Of a DNA stretch of 64,000 bases, positions 49,659 through 58,078 are shown in pieces (the first letter of the stretch is position 1; every line of letters begins with the position of its first letter). Under the pieces are notes generated by a model. The model was not told the origin of the DNA. It saw only the letters and a program-made list of their open reading frames with translations, and ran no database searches. The stretch comes from Candidatus Eisenbacteria bacterium. Its GTDB lineage: Bacteria; Eisenbacteria; RBG-16-71-46. The stretch is taken from NCBI GenBank assembly GCA_020847735.1, contig JADLBL010000006.1:1-64000 (forward strand). The letters run 5' to 3'. The translations under genes were made by a program, and so were the position numbers.

Positions 49659-51386
49659 TCAACCGGGGCCGGGCCGCAGGCGGCGCGCCGTCCGGTAGGG
49701 AAAGACGTCGATGATCTCGCCCTGGTGCAGGCGGTCCTGCATGCGCCGCCACCAGCCGGCTTCGAGCAGGTCGCCGTGCGCGGCGAGGAACGCTTCGAGC
49801 AGGTCGCCCCGGAGCCCGAGAAAGGCCCGGAACTCCTCCGGGAAGACGTCGTGTTCGCCGACAAAGTACCACGGCTCCGAGGCCACTTCCTCGTCGTCGC
49901 CGCGCGGTGCCGGCAGGTCGCGGAAGCGCACCTGGAGCAGCGGGCACAGCTCGTCGTAGTCGTAGAAGACCAGCCGGCCGTGGCGCGTGACGCCGAAGTT
50001 CTTGAGCAGCATGTCGCCCGGAAAGATGTTGGTCGCCGCGAGGTCCTTGAGCGCCTGACCGTAGTCCACGACCGCCTCGCGCGCCGCCTCGGGCGCGGCT
50101 CCGGCGAGGAACAGGTCCAGCGGCAGCAGTCGCCGCTCGGTGTACAGGTGCGCGATCACGACGCGGCCGCCGCGCAGCTTCACGCTCTCGGAAGTGTGCG
50201 TGAGCAGATCGTCGAGCAGCGCGGGATCGAAGCGTTCCGCCGGGAAATCGAGGTGCTCGAACGTCTGCGCGTCCACCAGCCGCCCCGCCCGGTCGTGGCG
50301 GTAGACGAGCTCGTACTTCTCGCGGACCTGCGCGTGCGTCACGGTCTTGGGGTACTCGAAGCGGTCCCGGATCAGCTTGAAGACCACGTCGAAGCCCGGA
50401 AGCGCGAACACCGACATCACCATGCCGCGCTTGCCGGGCGCGATCGCGAACTTCTCGTCGGTGTTCGCCAGATGTTCGAGCAGCGAGCGGTAGAGCTCGG
50501 TCTTGCCGTGGCGGTGAAAGCCGATCGAGTTCCACAGGTCCGAGACCGGTTTGCGTGGCATGATCGTCCGCAGCCAGTCCACCATCTCGCGCGGCCGCCC
50601 GGTCTCGGCGAACAGGTACGAGCGCGCGAAGCTGAATACGACGCTGATCTCGTTCTCGGTGAACAGCGCGGCATCCACGACCACGCGGCCCCGGGGATTG
50701 AGGAGCGCGATCACCAGCGGAATCGAGCCCGTGTCGAGGTGCAGGTGTCCGACCAGGTAGGCGCCCTTGCCGCGGAAGAACGCGGTGCGCGCCACCTCGA
50801 TGGCCCGCACGCGGGCCGCCGGAACCTCGGGCGGCACGGCGCGAACGAGCCGTTCGGCGTCCCCCCGCAGGTCGTCCCATGCCGCGCGCAGCCCCGCGCC
50901 CTCGAGCACGCGCCGGAAGGCCAGCGCGAGGTCGCCGTCGCACGGCACGGTGCGCGTGTGGCTCCACGGCGCGCGATACTCCCGCCGCGGAATGGCCGCG
51001 GAGACGAACTCGACCTCCGGATCCACGCCGACGGTGTGAAAGATGCGCCGGACGTTGCTGTTGAAGAACGTCTCGGCGAGCTCGGCGTAGGCCCCCGGCG
51101 TGACGAGGGATTCGAAGTTCGCGCGGATGGCGGTCCACGTGCCGCGGTCGGCGAGCCGCGCGCCGAGCAGCAGGCGCAGCCCCGTCTGCGTGCCGCCCAC
51201 GGCGTCGCCGTACAGGTCGAGCCGGCGGCCGGAGTCGCGCTGCATCGCGTGCCAGTCGCGGTTCGAGAAGTGCGCCCCCGCGACGCGCGAGAGCGCGAGG
51301 AAGCGGCGCATGTACTGCGCGAAGGAGTCGGCGATCAGCGCGGCGGCCTCGCCGGCGAGCGTCGGGTCGGTGGACGGGGTCGGCAT
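49659..51386 (-). CDS. aceK: Isocitrate dehydrogenase kinase/phosphatase
   Basis: 575 aa from the ATG at 51386, the normal AceK length (570-600). This bifunctional enzyme phosphorylates and dephosphorylates isocitrate dehydrogenase, directing carbon to the glyoxylate bypass or the TCA cycle. The regulatory N-terminal domain includes [20 protein letters not shown]. The kinase core has [20 protein letters not shown] (P-loop-like), [12 protein letters not shown] and the catalytic loop [19 protein letters not shown] followed by [12 protein letters not shown]. It precedes icd on the same strand. No SD is visible; TAGACT ends 10 nt before the ATG, suggesting a near-leaderless mRNA. No isocitrate lyase or malate synthase gene is in the window. 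Confidence 0.96.
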   Translation of the reverse strand: MPTPSTDPTLAGEAAALIADSFAQYMRRFLALSRVAGAHFSNRDWHAMQRDSGRRLDLYGDAVGGTQTGLRLLLGARLADRGTWTAIRANFESLVTPGAYAELAETFFNSNVRRIFHTVGVDPEVEFVSAAIPRREYRAPWSHTRTVPCDGDLALAFRRVLEGAGLRAAWDDLRGDAERLVRAVPPEVPAARVRAIEVARTAFFRGKGAYLVGHLHLDTGSIPLVIALLNPRGRVVVDAALFTENEISVVFSFARSYLFAETGRPREMVDWLRTIMPRKPVSDLWNSIGFHRHGKTELYRSLLEHLANTDEKFAIAPGKRGMVMSVFALPGFDVVFKLIRDRFEYPKTVTHAQVREKYELVYRHDRAGRLVDAQTFEHLDFPAERFDPALLDDLLTHTSESVKLRGGRVVIAHLYTERRLLPLDLFLAGAAPEAAREAVVDYGQALKDLAATNIFPGDMLLKNFGVTRHGRLVFYDYDELCPLLQVRFRDLPAPRGDDEEVASEPWYFVGEHDVFPEEFRAFLGLRGDLLEAFLAAHGDLLEAGWWRRMQDRLHQGEIIDVFPYRTARRLRPGPG

Positions 51387-51669
51387 GAGCGGCCCGAGTC
51401 TAGGGCGGCCGCCATGGCCGGCCAAGAAGGGCTGGCGGAGGTGCTCGCACACGTACGGGCGCGCGGGATCCGCCCCCACCCAGCCGAGGGCGGCAGGACG
51501 GCCCGGACCCGGCGTACCGCCGGCCGCGGAAGAAGGGTGTCACCGGCGACGAAGTCCCATGACGGTTTTCCGGCGGTTCTTGCGCATATCTGGTCGTGAC
51601 GTCGCCGTCCGATTTCCGCGCCGGCGCCGAGTCGCCGAACCGTTCGAACCCACCCTGCGGGAGAACATC
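51387..51669. other. Divergent region between aceK and the propeller gene
   Basis: 283 bp. The aceK -10-like element TAGACT is at 51402-51397 (minus). On the plus side an in-frame ATG at 51559 could extend the propeller protein by 37 residues, but this stretch lacks an RBS and does not read like a signal peptide. No RNA gene is seen; the GTTCGAACC at ~51644 is not part of a tRNA fold. Confidence 0.4.
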
Positions 51670-54111
51670 TTGAGCCGACCCTTGCTTCGCACCGCGCCCG
51701 GCCGCCTGCTGCTCCGGCTGCTCCTACCGCTGTGGATCGCCCTGGGCGCCTCCCCGGCGTTCGCCCAACTGGTGGACCTCGACCTGTGGGTTCCCGATGG
51801 TGAGGTCAACGCCCTCGTCCGTTCCGGCGACACGCTCTACGCCGCAGGTCTGTTCAAGAACGTCGGGCCGTGGACGGGCGGGGCGCTGCGCTTCACGGCC
51901 GGGGCCAATGCGCCCCTCGCCAGCGCCGCCGTACGCGGCAGCGTGCACGCGATCATTCCCGATGGCTCGGGCGGATGGTTCATCGCCGGCTCGTTCGACT
52001 CGGTGGGCGGCCTGCGGCGCCAGAACCTGGCGCGGATCAACGCCGACGGCACGGTCGCCGCGTGGACCGCGAGCGCCAGCGACCGGGTGGAGTCCCTCGC
52101 GCTCGCGAACGGCGTTCTGTACGCGGGCGGCTTCTTCACCCAGGCCGGCGGTGCCCCGCGCAACCGGCTCGCGGCGTTCGACGCCGCGACGGGTGCGCTG
52201 ACGAGCTGGAATCCCAACGCGAGCGCCACCGTCCATGCCGTGGTCGTCTCGGGCGGCATCGTCTACGCCGGCGGGTTGTTCTCGACCGTCGGCCTCCAGC
52301 CCCGTTCGTGCCTCGCAGCCATCGACACCACGGGGACCGGATCGGTGACCGCGTGGAATCCGGCCGTCGCCGACACCGTGACCCAGTTCCCCGAAGTCAT
52401 GGAGCTGCGGCTCGACGGCGGCACGCTCTACGCCGGCGGTCGCTTCAACAAGCTCTTCGGCACGATCCGCAACGCGCTCGCCGCCGTGAACACCACGACC
52501 GGCGCCCTCACGGCGTGGAACCCCAACGTGGCCGGCGAGGTCGGCTGCATCGTGCCGAACGGGACCAACCTGTACGTCGGCGGCAACTTCTACATGGTCA
52601 ACGGCAACGTCTCGCGCTATTCGCTGGCCGAACTGTCGGCCACGACCGGGATCGCCACGTCGTGGAATCCGAACCTGAGCGGCTCGGTCAGCGCGCTCGC
52701 CGTCGTCGCGGGCGTTCCGTACGTCGGCGGCGGATTCCAGACCATCGCCGGTCAGTCCCGGAACTTTCTCGCCGCGCTCGATCCGCTCACGGCGGCGCCG
52801 CTGTCGTGGAACCCGATGGCCAGCGCGAGCGTGGACGTCCTCGCGGCACAGGGGACCACGCTCTACGTCGGCGGCTACTTCTGGGCCATGAACGTGCTCC
52901 TGCGCAACAACCTCGCCGCGTTCGACCTCGGCACCGGAGTCGCCACCTCATGGAATCCGAACGCGGGCAGCGAGGTCAACACCATGCTCAAGGTCGGCGA
53001 CAAGATCTACCTCGGCGGCCAGTTCACCAACGTCGGCGGCGTCTCGCGCAGCCGCCTTGCCGCGGTCCACGCCGTCACCGGCGCGGTGCTGCCGTGGAAT
53101 CCCGCCGCCAGCAGCAGCGTCAACGCGCTCGCCGCCAACGACACCACGGTCTATCTCGGCGGTCAGTTCACCACCGTCGGGGGGCAGGCCCGCAACCGCC
53201 TCGCCGCCGTGGACACGGCGGGGGGCGCCGTGCGGACGTGGAACCCGAACTCCGGAGGCGTGGTCAACGCGCTCGCGCTCGGACACGGGCGCGTGTACGC
53301 CGCCGGCGCGTTCACCACGGTCGGAGGCCTGACGCGCAACCGCATCGTCGCGCTCCACCCGGATTCGGGAACCGTGCTGACGTGGAATCCCGGCGCCGAC
53401 GGAACGGTCACCGGACTCACCGTGACGCCGAGCCGGGTCTACGCGGCGGGCCAGTTCTTCAACATCGGCGGTTTCAACCGTCCGCGCGTGGCGGTGATGG
53501 ATCCGATCACCGGACAGGCGCTGGCGTGGCGCCCCAACCCGAGCGCGCCGTGCGACGAGGTCCTGCCCATCGGCTCGCGCGTCTACATCGGCGGCACGTT
53601 CACGATGATCAGCGGCGTGTCGCGCTCGAGATTCGCGGTCGTGGACTCCGCCACCGCCGTGGCGCTTCCGTGGACCGCGAACCTCGACTTCGGCCAGGTC
53701 AACGCGCTGGCGAGCGGCGGACAGATGATCTACGTCGGCGGCCTCTTCAACAGCCTCGCCGGCGTGGCGCGCACGCACCTGGCGGCGATCCAGGATCTTT
53801 CCATCACGACGGTGTCGGTGCCGTGGTCGCGAAACACCCGGCCCGGCGTTCGCCTGGCGAGCCCGACGCCCCACCCGCTGCGCGGCCACGGCACGCTCGC
53901 GTTCGACCTGCCCGCGCCGGGCCTGGTGACGCTCGAGCTGCACGACGTCCAGGGCCGGCGCGTTCGCACGCTGGTCGCGAACGAGTTGCGTGCCGCGGGG
54001 CGCCACCAGGTCGCGGTGAACTCAGCCGGGCTGCCCGCGGGCGTCTACCACGCCCGCCTTCGCACCGCCGACGGACAGGCCTCGACCCCGGTCGTCGTGA
54101 TCGGGCGCTGA
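51670..54111 (+). CDS. Secreted delta-60-type beta-propeller protein with sorting domain
   Basis: 813 aa from a TTG at 51670 (GGGAG 7 nt upstream) that opens a signal peptide (RLLLRLLLPLWIALGASPAFAQ); an ATG at 51559 would add 37 residues. About fourteen ~50-aa repeats follow, with the pattern LYVGGQFTTVGGQxRNRLAAVDxxTGAVxxWNPNASxxVNAL, typical of delta-60/DUF5122-like surface proteins. The last ~85 residues (LASPTPHPLRGHGTLAFDLP... VVVIGR) form the sorting domain. Repeats are homogeneous and regularly spaced. Likely surface-exposed and ligand-binding; no catalytic motif seen. It is the fifth sorting-domain protein in the window. Confidence 0.82.
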   Translation: MSRPLLRTAPGRLLLRLLLPLWIALGASPAFAQLVDLDLWVPDGEVNALVRSGDTLYAAGLFKNVGPWTGGALRFTAGANAPLASAAVRGSVHAIIPDGSGGWFIAGSFDSVGGLRRQNLARINADGTVAAWTASASDRVESLALANGVLYAGGFFTQAGGAPRNRLAAFDAATGALTSWNPNASATVHAVVVSGGIVYAGGLFSTVGLQPRSCLAAIDTTGTGSVTAWNPAVADTVTQFPEVMELRLDGGTLYAGGRFNKLFGTIRNALAAVNTTTGALTAWNPNVAGEVGCIVPNGTNLYVGGNFYMVNGNVSRYSLAELSATTGIATSWNPNLSGSVSALAVVAGVPYVGGGFQTIAGQSRNFLAALDPLTAAPLSWNPMASASVDVLAAQGTTLYVGGYFWAMNVLLRNNLAAFDLGTGVATSWNPNAGSEVNTMLKVGDKIYLGGQFTNVGGVSRSRLAAVHAVTGAVLPWNPAASSSVNALAANDTTVYLGGQFTTVGGQARNRLAAVDTAGGAVRTWNPNSGGVVNALALGHGRVYAAGAFTTVGGLTRNRIVALHPDSGTVLTWNPGADGTVTGLTVTPSRVYAAGQFFNIGGFNRPRVAVMDPITGQALAWRPNPSAPCDEVLPIGSRVYIGGTFTMISGVSRSRFAVVDSATAVALPWTANLDFGQVNALASGGQMIYVGGLFNSLAGVARTHLAAIQDLSITTVSVPWSRNTRPGVRLASPTPHPLRGHGTLAFDLPAPGLVTLELHDVQGRRVRTLVANELRAAGRHQVAVNSAGLPAGVYHARLRTADGQASTPVVVIGR

Positions 54112-54153
54112 GCCGGGGCGACATGGGAGCCGGGAGGCGCCCGCGCCGGCCCG

Positions 54154-54233
54154 GTGAGCGAAGGCCTCGGTACGCGAGCCGCTCGCGGGTATTTCCAGCC
54201 CCGCGAACGGCTCCGTGGCCGGCCTTCGCTCAC
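54154..54233. terminator. Large two-part stem-loop between convergent genes
   Basis: GTGAGCGAAGGCC (54154-54166) pairs perfectly with GGCCTTCGCTCAC (54221-54233). Inside, GAGCCGCTCGCGGG (54176-54189) pairs at 13 of 14 positions with CCCGCGAACGGCTC (54200-54213). The ~80-bp structure lies between the 3' ends of the propeller and haem-binding genes. Probably a bidirectional terminator; no T-tract. Confidence 0.55.
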
Positions 54234-54248
54234 GTCCCTGCCGTGTCG

Positions 54249-54752
54249 CTACTCTCTGCCGCTCCTGCGTTCCTTCTCGAGCTTGTACTGCTTCTCGCGC
54301 TCGACGAAGACGGCGAAGGTCCTGTCGAGGCCGGCGACCAGCGCCTGCTTCTCGGCGGAGCTCAGACGCGCCTCCGGGTGTGCGAGGAGGTAGTCCGCGG
54401 GGGGCATTTCGCCCTTGGTGATGGTCTCCCCCGCCTCGCCGGCTGCGTCGGCCATGTCCTCGCTCGCCGGGTCGAACGCGGTCAGGTTGAGTTCCCCGCG
54501 GCCTTCGTCCACGTGCCGCTGGATGCGCCACGAGATCGGGGCGATGTTCGAGTACCACGGCCACTTCGTGCGATTGCTGTGGCAGTCGAAGCAGGCGCGT
54601 TCGGCAAGTTGTTTCGTGGCGGGCGAGTCGAACGCGACGAGCGCGCCGTCGGGCGGGTTCGCATGGTTGCGGCCGTAGGGCACGAGCTGGACCGCGGCGA
54701 ACAGCAGGACGGGGACGATCACGACGAGAGCGAGCTTGCTGGAACGGGACAT
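54249..54752 (-). CDS. Membrane-anchored haem-binding (cytochrome c-like) protein
   Basis: 167 aa, ATG with GGAGG 7 nt upstream. A signal-anchor helix (LALVVIVPVLLFAAVQLVPY) places the rest in the periplasm. The single haem motif CFDCH is at 54-58, followed by SNRTKWPWYSNIAPISW, the hallmark of the Haem_bd family, and MPPADYLLAHPEARLS near residue 120, where a Met could be the distal ligand. Such proteins carry one c-type haem; the electron partner is unknown. The C-terminal ~35 residues form a charged helix (DRTFAVFVEREKQYKLEKER). It is divergent from the membrane LuxR-type regulator. Confidence 0.88.
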   Translation of the reverse strand: MSRSSKLALVVIVPVLLFAAVQLVPYGRNHANPPDGALVAFDSPATKQLAERACFDCHSNRTKWPWYSNIAPISWRIQRHVDEGRGELNLTAFDPASEDMADAAGEAGETITKGEMPPADYLLAHPEARLSSAEKQALVAGLDRTFAVFVEREKQYKLEKERRSGRE

Positions 54753-54886
54753 GGCGTTGCCTCCGGGTACAGGTTGGGACGTGAACCGCGGGACCGTCGC
54801 AGGCTAGGACCCCGAGGAGATCGCGCACATCGGGCAGATGCCGTATGGTGACCGCTCAAGTCGTTGCTACGGTGGACCCCCGGCAA

Positions 54887-55462
54887 ATGACCGATCCCTT
54901 TTCGAACGAGCGCGCGGCCCGGACCCGGGCCATCGTCGCCTGGCTGCTGGTCGGCGCGGCGGTGTCGGGCACGATTGACCTCGTCACGGATTCGCCCGGG
55001 CTCTGGCGGGGCAGCCACGCGTACGTCGAGCTTTCGTTCATCGTGTTCGTGGCGGTCGCGGCGGTCCTGCTCCTGCGCGGCTGGCTCAGCACCGAGCGCT
55101 CGCTCGCCGGCGTCCGCGCGGCACTCGCCACCCGCAAGGCCGAGCGCGACCGCTGGCAGGCAGTCGCGCAGAACGCGCTGCGCGGCCTCGGCGAGGCGAT
55201 GGACCGCCAGTTCGACGACTGGGCGCTGACGCCCGCCGAGAAGGAGACGGCGATGTTTCTGCTCAAGGGCTACAGCCACAAGGAGACGGCCGGCCTGACG
55301 AAGAGGAGCGAGCGCACGGTGCGCCAGCACGCGGTGAGCGTTTACCGCAAGTCGGGCCTTTCCGGCCGCGCCGAGCTGGCGGCTTTCTTCTTCGAGGACA
55401 TGCTGCTGCCTTCGGGCGGCGGCGAAGCTCCCGGCGCCGGCCCCGCCTCACGCGAGTCGTAG
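54887..55462 (+). CDS. Membrane-anchored LuxR-type HTH regulator
   Basis: 191 aa from the ATG at 54887 (TDPFSNERAARTRAIVAWLL); an ATG at 54845 would add 14 residues but overlaps a -10-like TATGGT. Two membrane helices (~15-33 and ~48-66; AIVAWLLVGAAVSGTIDLV, FIVFVAVAAVLLLRGWL) precede a coiled segment and a LuxR-like HTH (~113-175): LTPAEKETAMFLLKGYSHKE, RSERTVRQHAVSVYRKSGL and GRAELAAFFFEDML. No receiver domain is present, so it is a one-component, membrane-tethered regulator. Signal and targets are unknown; the divergent haem-binding gene is a natural candidate. Confidence 0.85.
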   Translation: MTDPFSNERAARTRAIVAWLLVGAAVSGTIDLVTDSPGLWRGSHAYVELSFIVFVAVAAVLLLRGWLSTERSLAGVRAALATRKAERDRWQAVAQNALRGLGEAMDRQFDDWALTPAEKETAMFLLKGYSHKETAGLTKRSERTVRQHAVSVYRKSGLSGRAELAAFFFEDMLLPSGGGEAPGAGPASRES

Positions 55463-55507
55463 CGAGGTCCTGCGGCGTCGTGCGCCGCGTCCGTCGCCAC
55501 CGGGCCG

Positions 55508-56776
55508 CTAGTCGAGCGAGCGGGCGGCCGCGTCCGGCTCGCCGCGTGCGACGACGACCGCCGCGGCGAGGTCTCCGGTCACGTTGAGCGTGGTGCGGCA
55601 CATGTCGAGGAAGCGATCCACGCCGAGGATCATGCCGATGCCCTCGGCGGGAATGCCGACCATGCCGAGGATCATGACCACGACCGGGATCGAGCCGGCG
55701 GGAACGCCCGCCGTGCCGATGCCGCCGAGCACGCAGATGAACACCACGCTCACCTGCTGCGCGAGCGTCAGCGGCACGCCGTAGAACTGCGCCAGGAACA
55801 GCACCGTCATGCCCTCGAAGAGCGCGGTGCCGTTCTGGTTCGCGGTCGAGCCGAGCGTCAGCACGAAGCGGCTCACGTGGCGCGGCAACCTCAGGTTCTC
55901 CTCGGCCACGAGCAGGGCCGTCGGCAGCGTGGCGTTGCTCGAAGCGGTCGAGAACGCGGTCACCATGGCGGGTCGTATGGCCAGGAAGAACTGCCGCGGG
56001 CTTCGCCCGCCGAGCCACGCCACCAGCGCCGGGTAGACGACGAACTGATGGACCGAAAGCGCGAGCACGACCGCGAACACGTAGGCGCCGAGCTGCCACA
56101 GCACCCCGAGCCCGAGCCGGGCGGTGAGCGTGAACATGAGGCAGGCGACGCCCAGCGGCGCGACCTCGAGCACCAGCCCGAGCAGCCGCATGACGACGTC
56201 GTAGAGCCCCTGCAGCGTGTCCTCGAACCTGCGCGCCGCGTCGCCGCGGGTCATCGCGAGGCCGATGCCGAGAAGCAGCGCGAAGACCATGACCGCGAGC
56301 ATGTCGCCGTCGGCCATCGCCCGGATCGGGTTGTTCGGGAACAGCCCGACGAGGAAATCCACCCCGGTCGCGCCCGCGGCGGGCGCGGGCGGCGGCGCAC
56401 CGCTCGCCAGCGCCGAGAGCCGCTCGCGCAGCCCGGGCGAAAGTCCCGCGCCCGGGCGTACGAGGTTGATGGTCGCGACCCCGATCAGCACCGCGATGAG
56501 CGAGACCACGACCGTGTAGGCGAAGGTCTTGAGCCCGATGCGGCCGAGGTTGCGCAGGTCGCCGAGCCCCGCGACGCCCAGCGCGAGCGCCGAAACGATG
56601 AGCGGTAGGACGAGCATGAACAGCAGCCGCAGGAAGATCCTGCCGCCCGGCTCGGAGACGAGCCTCACGAACCGCTCGAGGGCGACGCTGTCGTGCCAGA
56701 GCAGGTGCGCGCCCGCTCCGAGCAATAGCCCGGCCGCCAGGCCGATCAGCATGCGCGCCGACAGCCCGCGTCGCAC
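55508..56776 (-). CDS. Dicarboxylate/amino acid:cation symporter (DAACS family)
   Basis: 422 aa from the GTG at 56776, 5 nt after the stop of the oxidoreductase gene. About eight membrane helices plus re-entrant loops. Family signatures are clear: MVTAFSTASSNATLPTALLV (serine-rich hairpin), LGSTANQNGTALFEG (the NMDGTALY-like motif), GGIGTAGVPAGSIPVVVMIL (second hairpin) and GVDRFLDMCRTTLNVTGDL (substrate and cation site with Asp and Arg). It imports dicarboxylates or glutamate/aspartate with Na+ or H+; substrate choice is not certain. Confidence 0.94.
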   Translation of the reverse strand: MRRGLSARMLIGLAAGLLLGAGAHLLWHDSVALERFVRLVSEPGGRIFLRLLFMLVLPLIVSALALGVAGLGDLRNLGRIGLKTFAYTVVVSLIAVLIGVATINLVRPGAGLSPGLRERLSALASGAPPPAPAAGATGVDFLVGLFPNNPIRAMADGDMLAVMVFALLLGIGLAMTRGDAARRFEDTLQGLYDVVMRLLGLVLEVAPLGVACLMFTLTARLGLGVLWQLGAYVFAVVLALSVHQFVVYPALVAWLGGRSPRQFFLAIRPAMVTAFSTASSNATLPTALLVAEENLRLPRHVSRFVLTLGSTANQNGTALFEGMTVLFLAQFYGVPLTLAQQVSVVFICVLGGIGTAGVPAGSIPVVVMILGMVGIPAEGIGMILGVDRFLDMCRTTLNVTGDLAAAVVVARGEPDAAARSLD

Positions 56777-56781
56777 GCCGT

Positions 56782-57990
56782 TCAGGCCTTCACCGGCAGG
56801 AGCGCGGCGCGCTCCGCCGCCGACATCGGTTTCGCGGCGCGGATCAGGTCGCGCGCCCACTCGAGCCGGTCGGGCACGTTGCACAGCAGCACGCCCCGCA
56901 CGACGTCGTCCCGCAGGTAGAAGATCACGCCCTCGCGTCCCGGCTCGGGCCACACCTCATCGCTGTCGAGGCGCGAGCTGAGCTCGCCGACACCCTCGAA
57001 GCGCAGCGATCCGATCTGGAACCCCTTGAGCGGCAGGTGGTCGTAGGTCCGGTCCGCGCCCGCCATGTTCTCGCCGACGAGCCGGCCGTGCTGCCCGGCG
57101 TGGTCGGCGCCCTCGACCCGCATGAGCTGCCCGAGCGCGAGGTAGGGAAACTCGGCGACGTCCCCCGCCGCCCACGTGTGCGGCTTCGAAGCGCGACCGT
57201 GCTCGTCCACGACGATGCCGTCGTCGGTGTCGAGCCCGGCCGCGTCGGCGAGCTCCACCTGCGCTTCGCTGCCCTGGTCCACGACCACGAGCTGCGTCGT
57301 GAGGTCGTTGCCGCCGTACGTGCGCGCCTGCACGAACCCGTGCGCTTCGTGGATCCGGACCAGGGTCTCGCCCGAGACGATCTCGACCCCCATGTCGCGC
57401 AGCACTTCCACGAGCCCGGTGCCGAGCGAGCGCGGCAGCTGCCGGTAAAGCGGCCACTCCTCGGGGAACACGAGCGTGACCTGCAGTCCGCGCGCCCGCA
57501 GCGTCCCCGCGAGCTCGACCGCCACGAATCCCCCGCCCACCACGGTCGCGTGTTGCAGCTGCTCGATCCGGCGCTGCAGGTCGAGGAAGTCCTCGAGGTC
57601 CCGGTAGTAACGAACGCTGGGCGATTCGGCCGCGCCCTCGGCGTGCAGGCGTCTGGGCCGGCAGCCCGTCGCGAACAGCAGTTCGTCGAATCCGACGCTC
57701 TCGCCACGCTCGTCCCACAGCACCCGCGAGTCGGGGTCGAGCTCGACGACTTCGCGCCGCAGGCGGACCTCGACCTGCATCTCGTCGTAGTAGGAGTCGG
57801 GGTGCACCGCCAGCGCGCCGAGATCGAAGCCCGGCGTCCAGGCGTCCTTCGAGAGGGGCGAGCGCCGGTACGGCAGGTGATTCTCGCGCGAGAACAGCAG
57901 GATGCCGCCCTCGCGGTCGCGCGAGCGAATGCCCTCGATGGCCGATGCGGCGGCGAGTCCGCCGCCGACGATGACGTAGCGGTATTGCAT
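56782..57990 (-). CDS. FAD-dependent pyridine nucleotide-disulfide-type oxidoreductase
   Basis: 402 aa from the ATG at 57990 (AAGGGA upstream). The N-terminal FAD motif is YVIVGGGLAAASAIEGI. The NAD(P)H motif is ATVVGGGFVAVELAGTLRA. The second FAD motif is TWAAGDVAEFPY. PYRRSPLSKDAW and LLFATGCRPRRL are typical of ferredoxin/rubredoxin reductases and AIF-like proteins rather than disulfide reductases; no CxxxxC redox pair is present. It probably transfers electrons from NAD(P)H to a small redox protein or quinone. -10-like TAGACT lies at 58033-58028. The symporter gene follows after 5 nt. Confidence 0.9.
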   Translation of the reverse strand: MQYRYVIVGGGLAAASAIEGIRSRDREGGILLFSRENHLPYRRSPLSKDAWTPGFDLGALAVHPDSYYDEMQVEVRLRREVVELDPDSRVLWDERGESVGFDELLFATGCRPRRLHAEGAAESPSVRYYRDLEDFLDLQRRIEQLQHATVVGGGFVAVELAGTLRARGLQVTLVFPEEWPLYRQLPRSLGTGLVEVLRDMGVEIVSGETLVRIHEAHGFVQARTYGGNDLTTQLVVVDQGSEAQVELADAAGLDTDDGIVVDEHGRASKPHTWAAGDVAEFPYLALGQLMRVEGADHAGQHGRLVGENMAGADRTYDHLPLKGFQIGSLRFEGVGELSSRLDSDEVWPEPGREGVIFYLRDDVVRGVLLCNVPDRLEWARDLIRAAKPMSAAERAALLPVKA

Positions 57991-58078
57991 GGGGTCCCTT
58001 CGGGTCGTGCGGAGGTGTCGGGCGGGGAGTCTAGACTGGCCGCTCCTCGTGCCGCCAGCGGGAGCGACTCGCGCTCCG

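Noticed and set aside
51640-51665. tRNA T-arm-like GTTCGAACC
   Set aside because: Flanking bases do not form a T-stem, and no acceptor or anticodon stem can be built around it.
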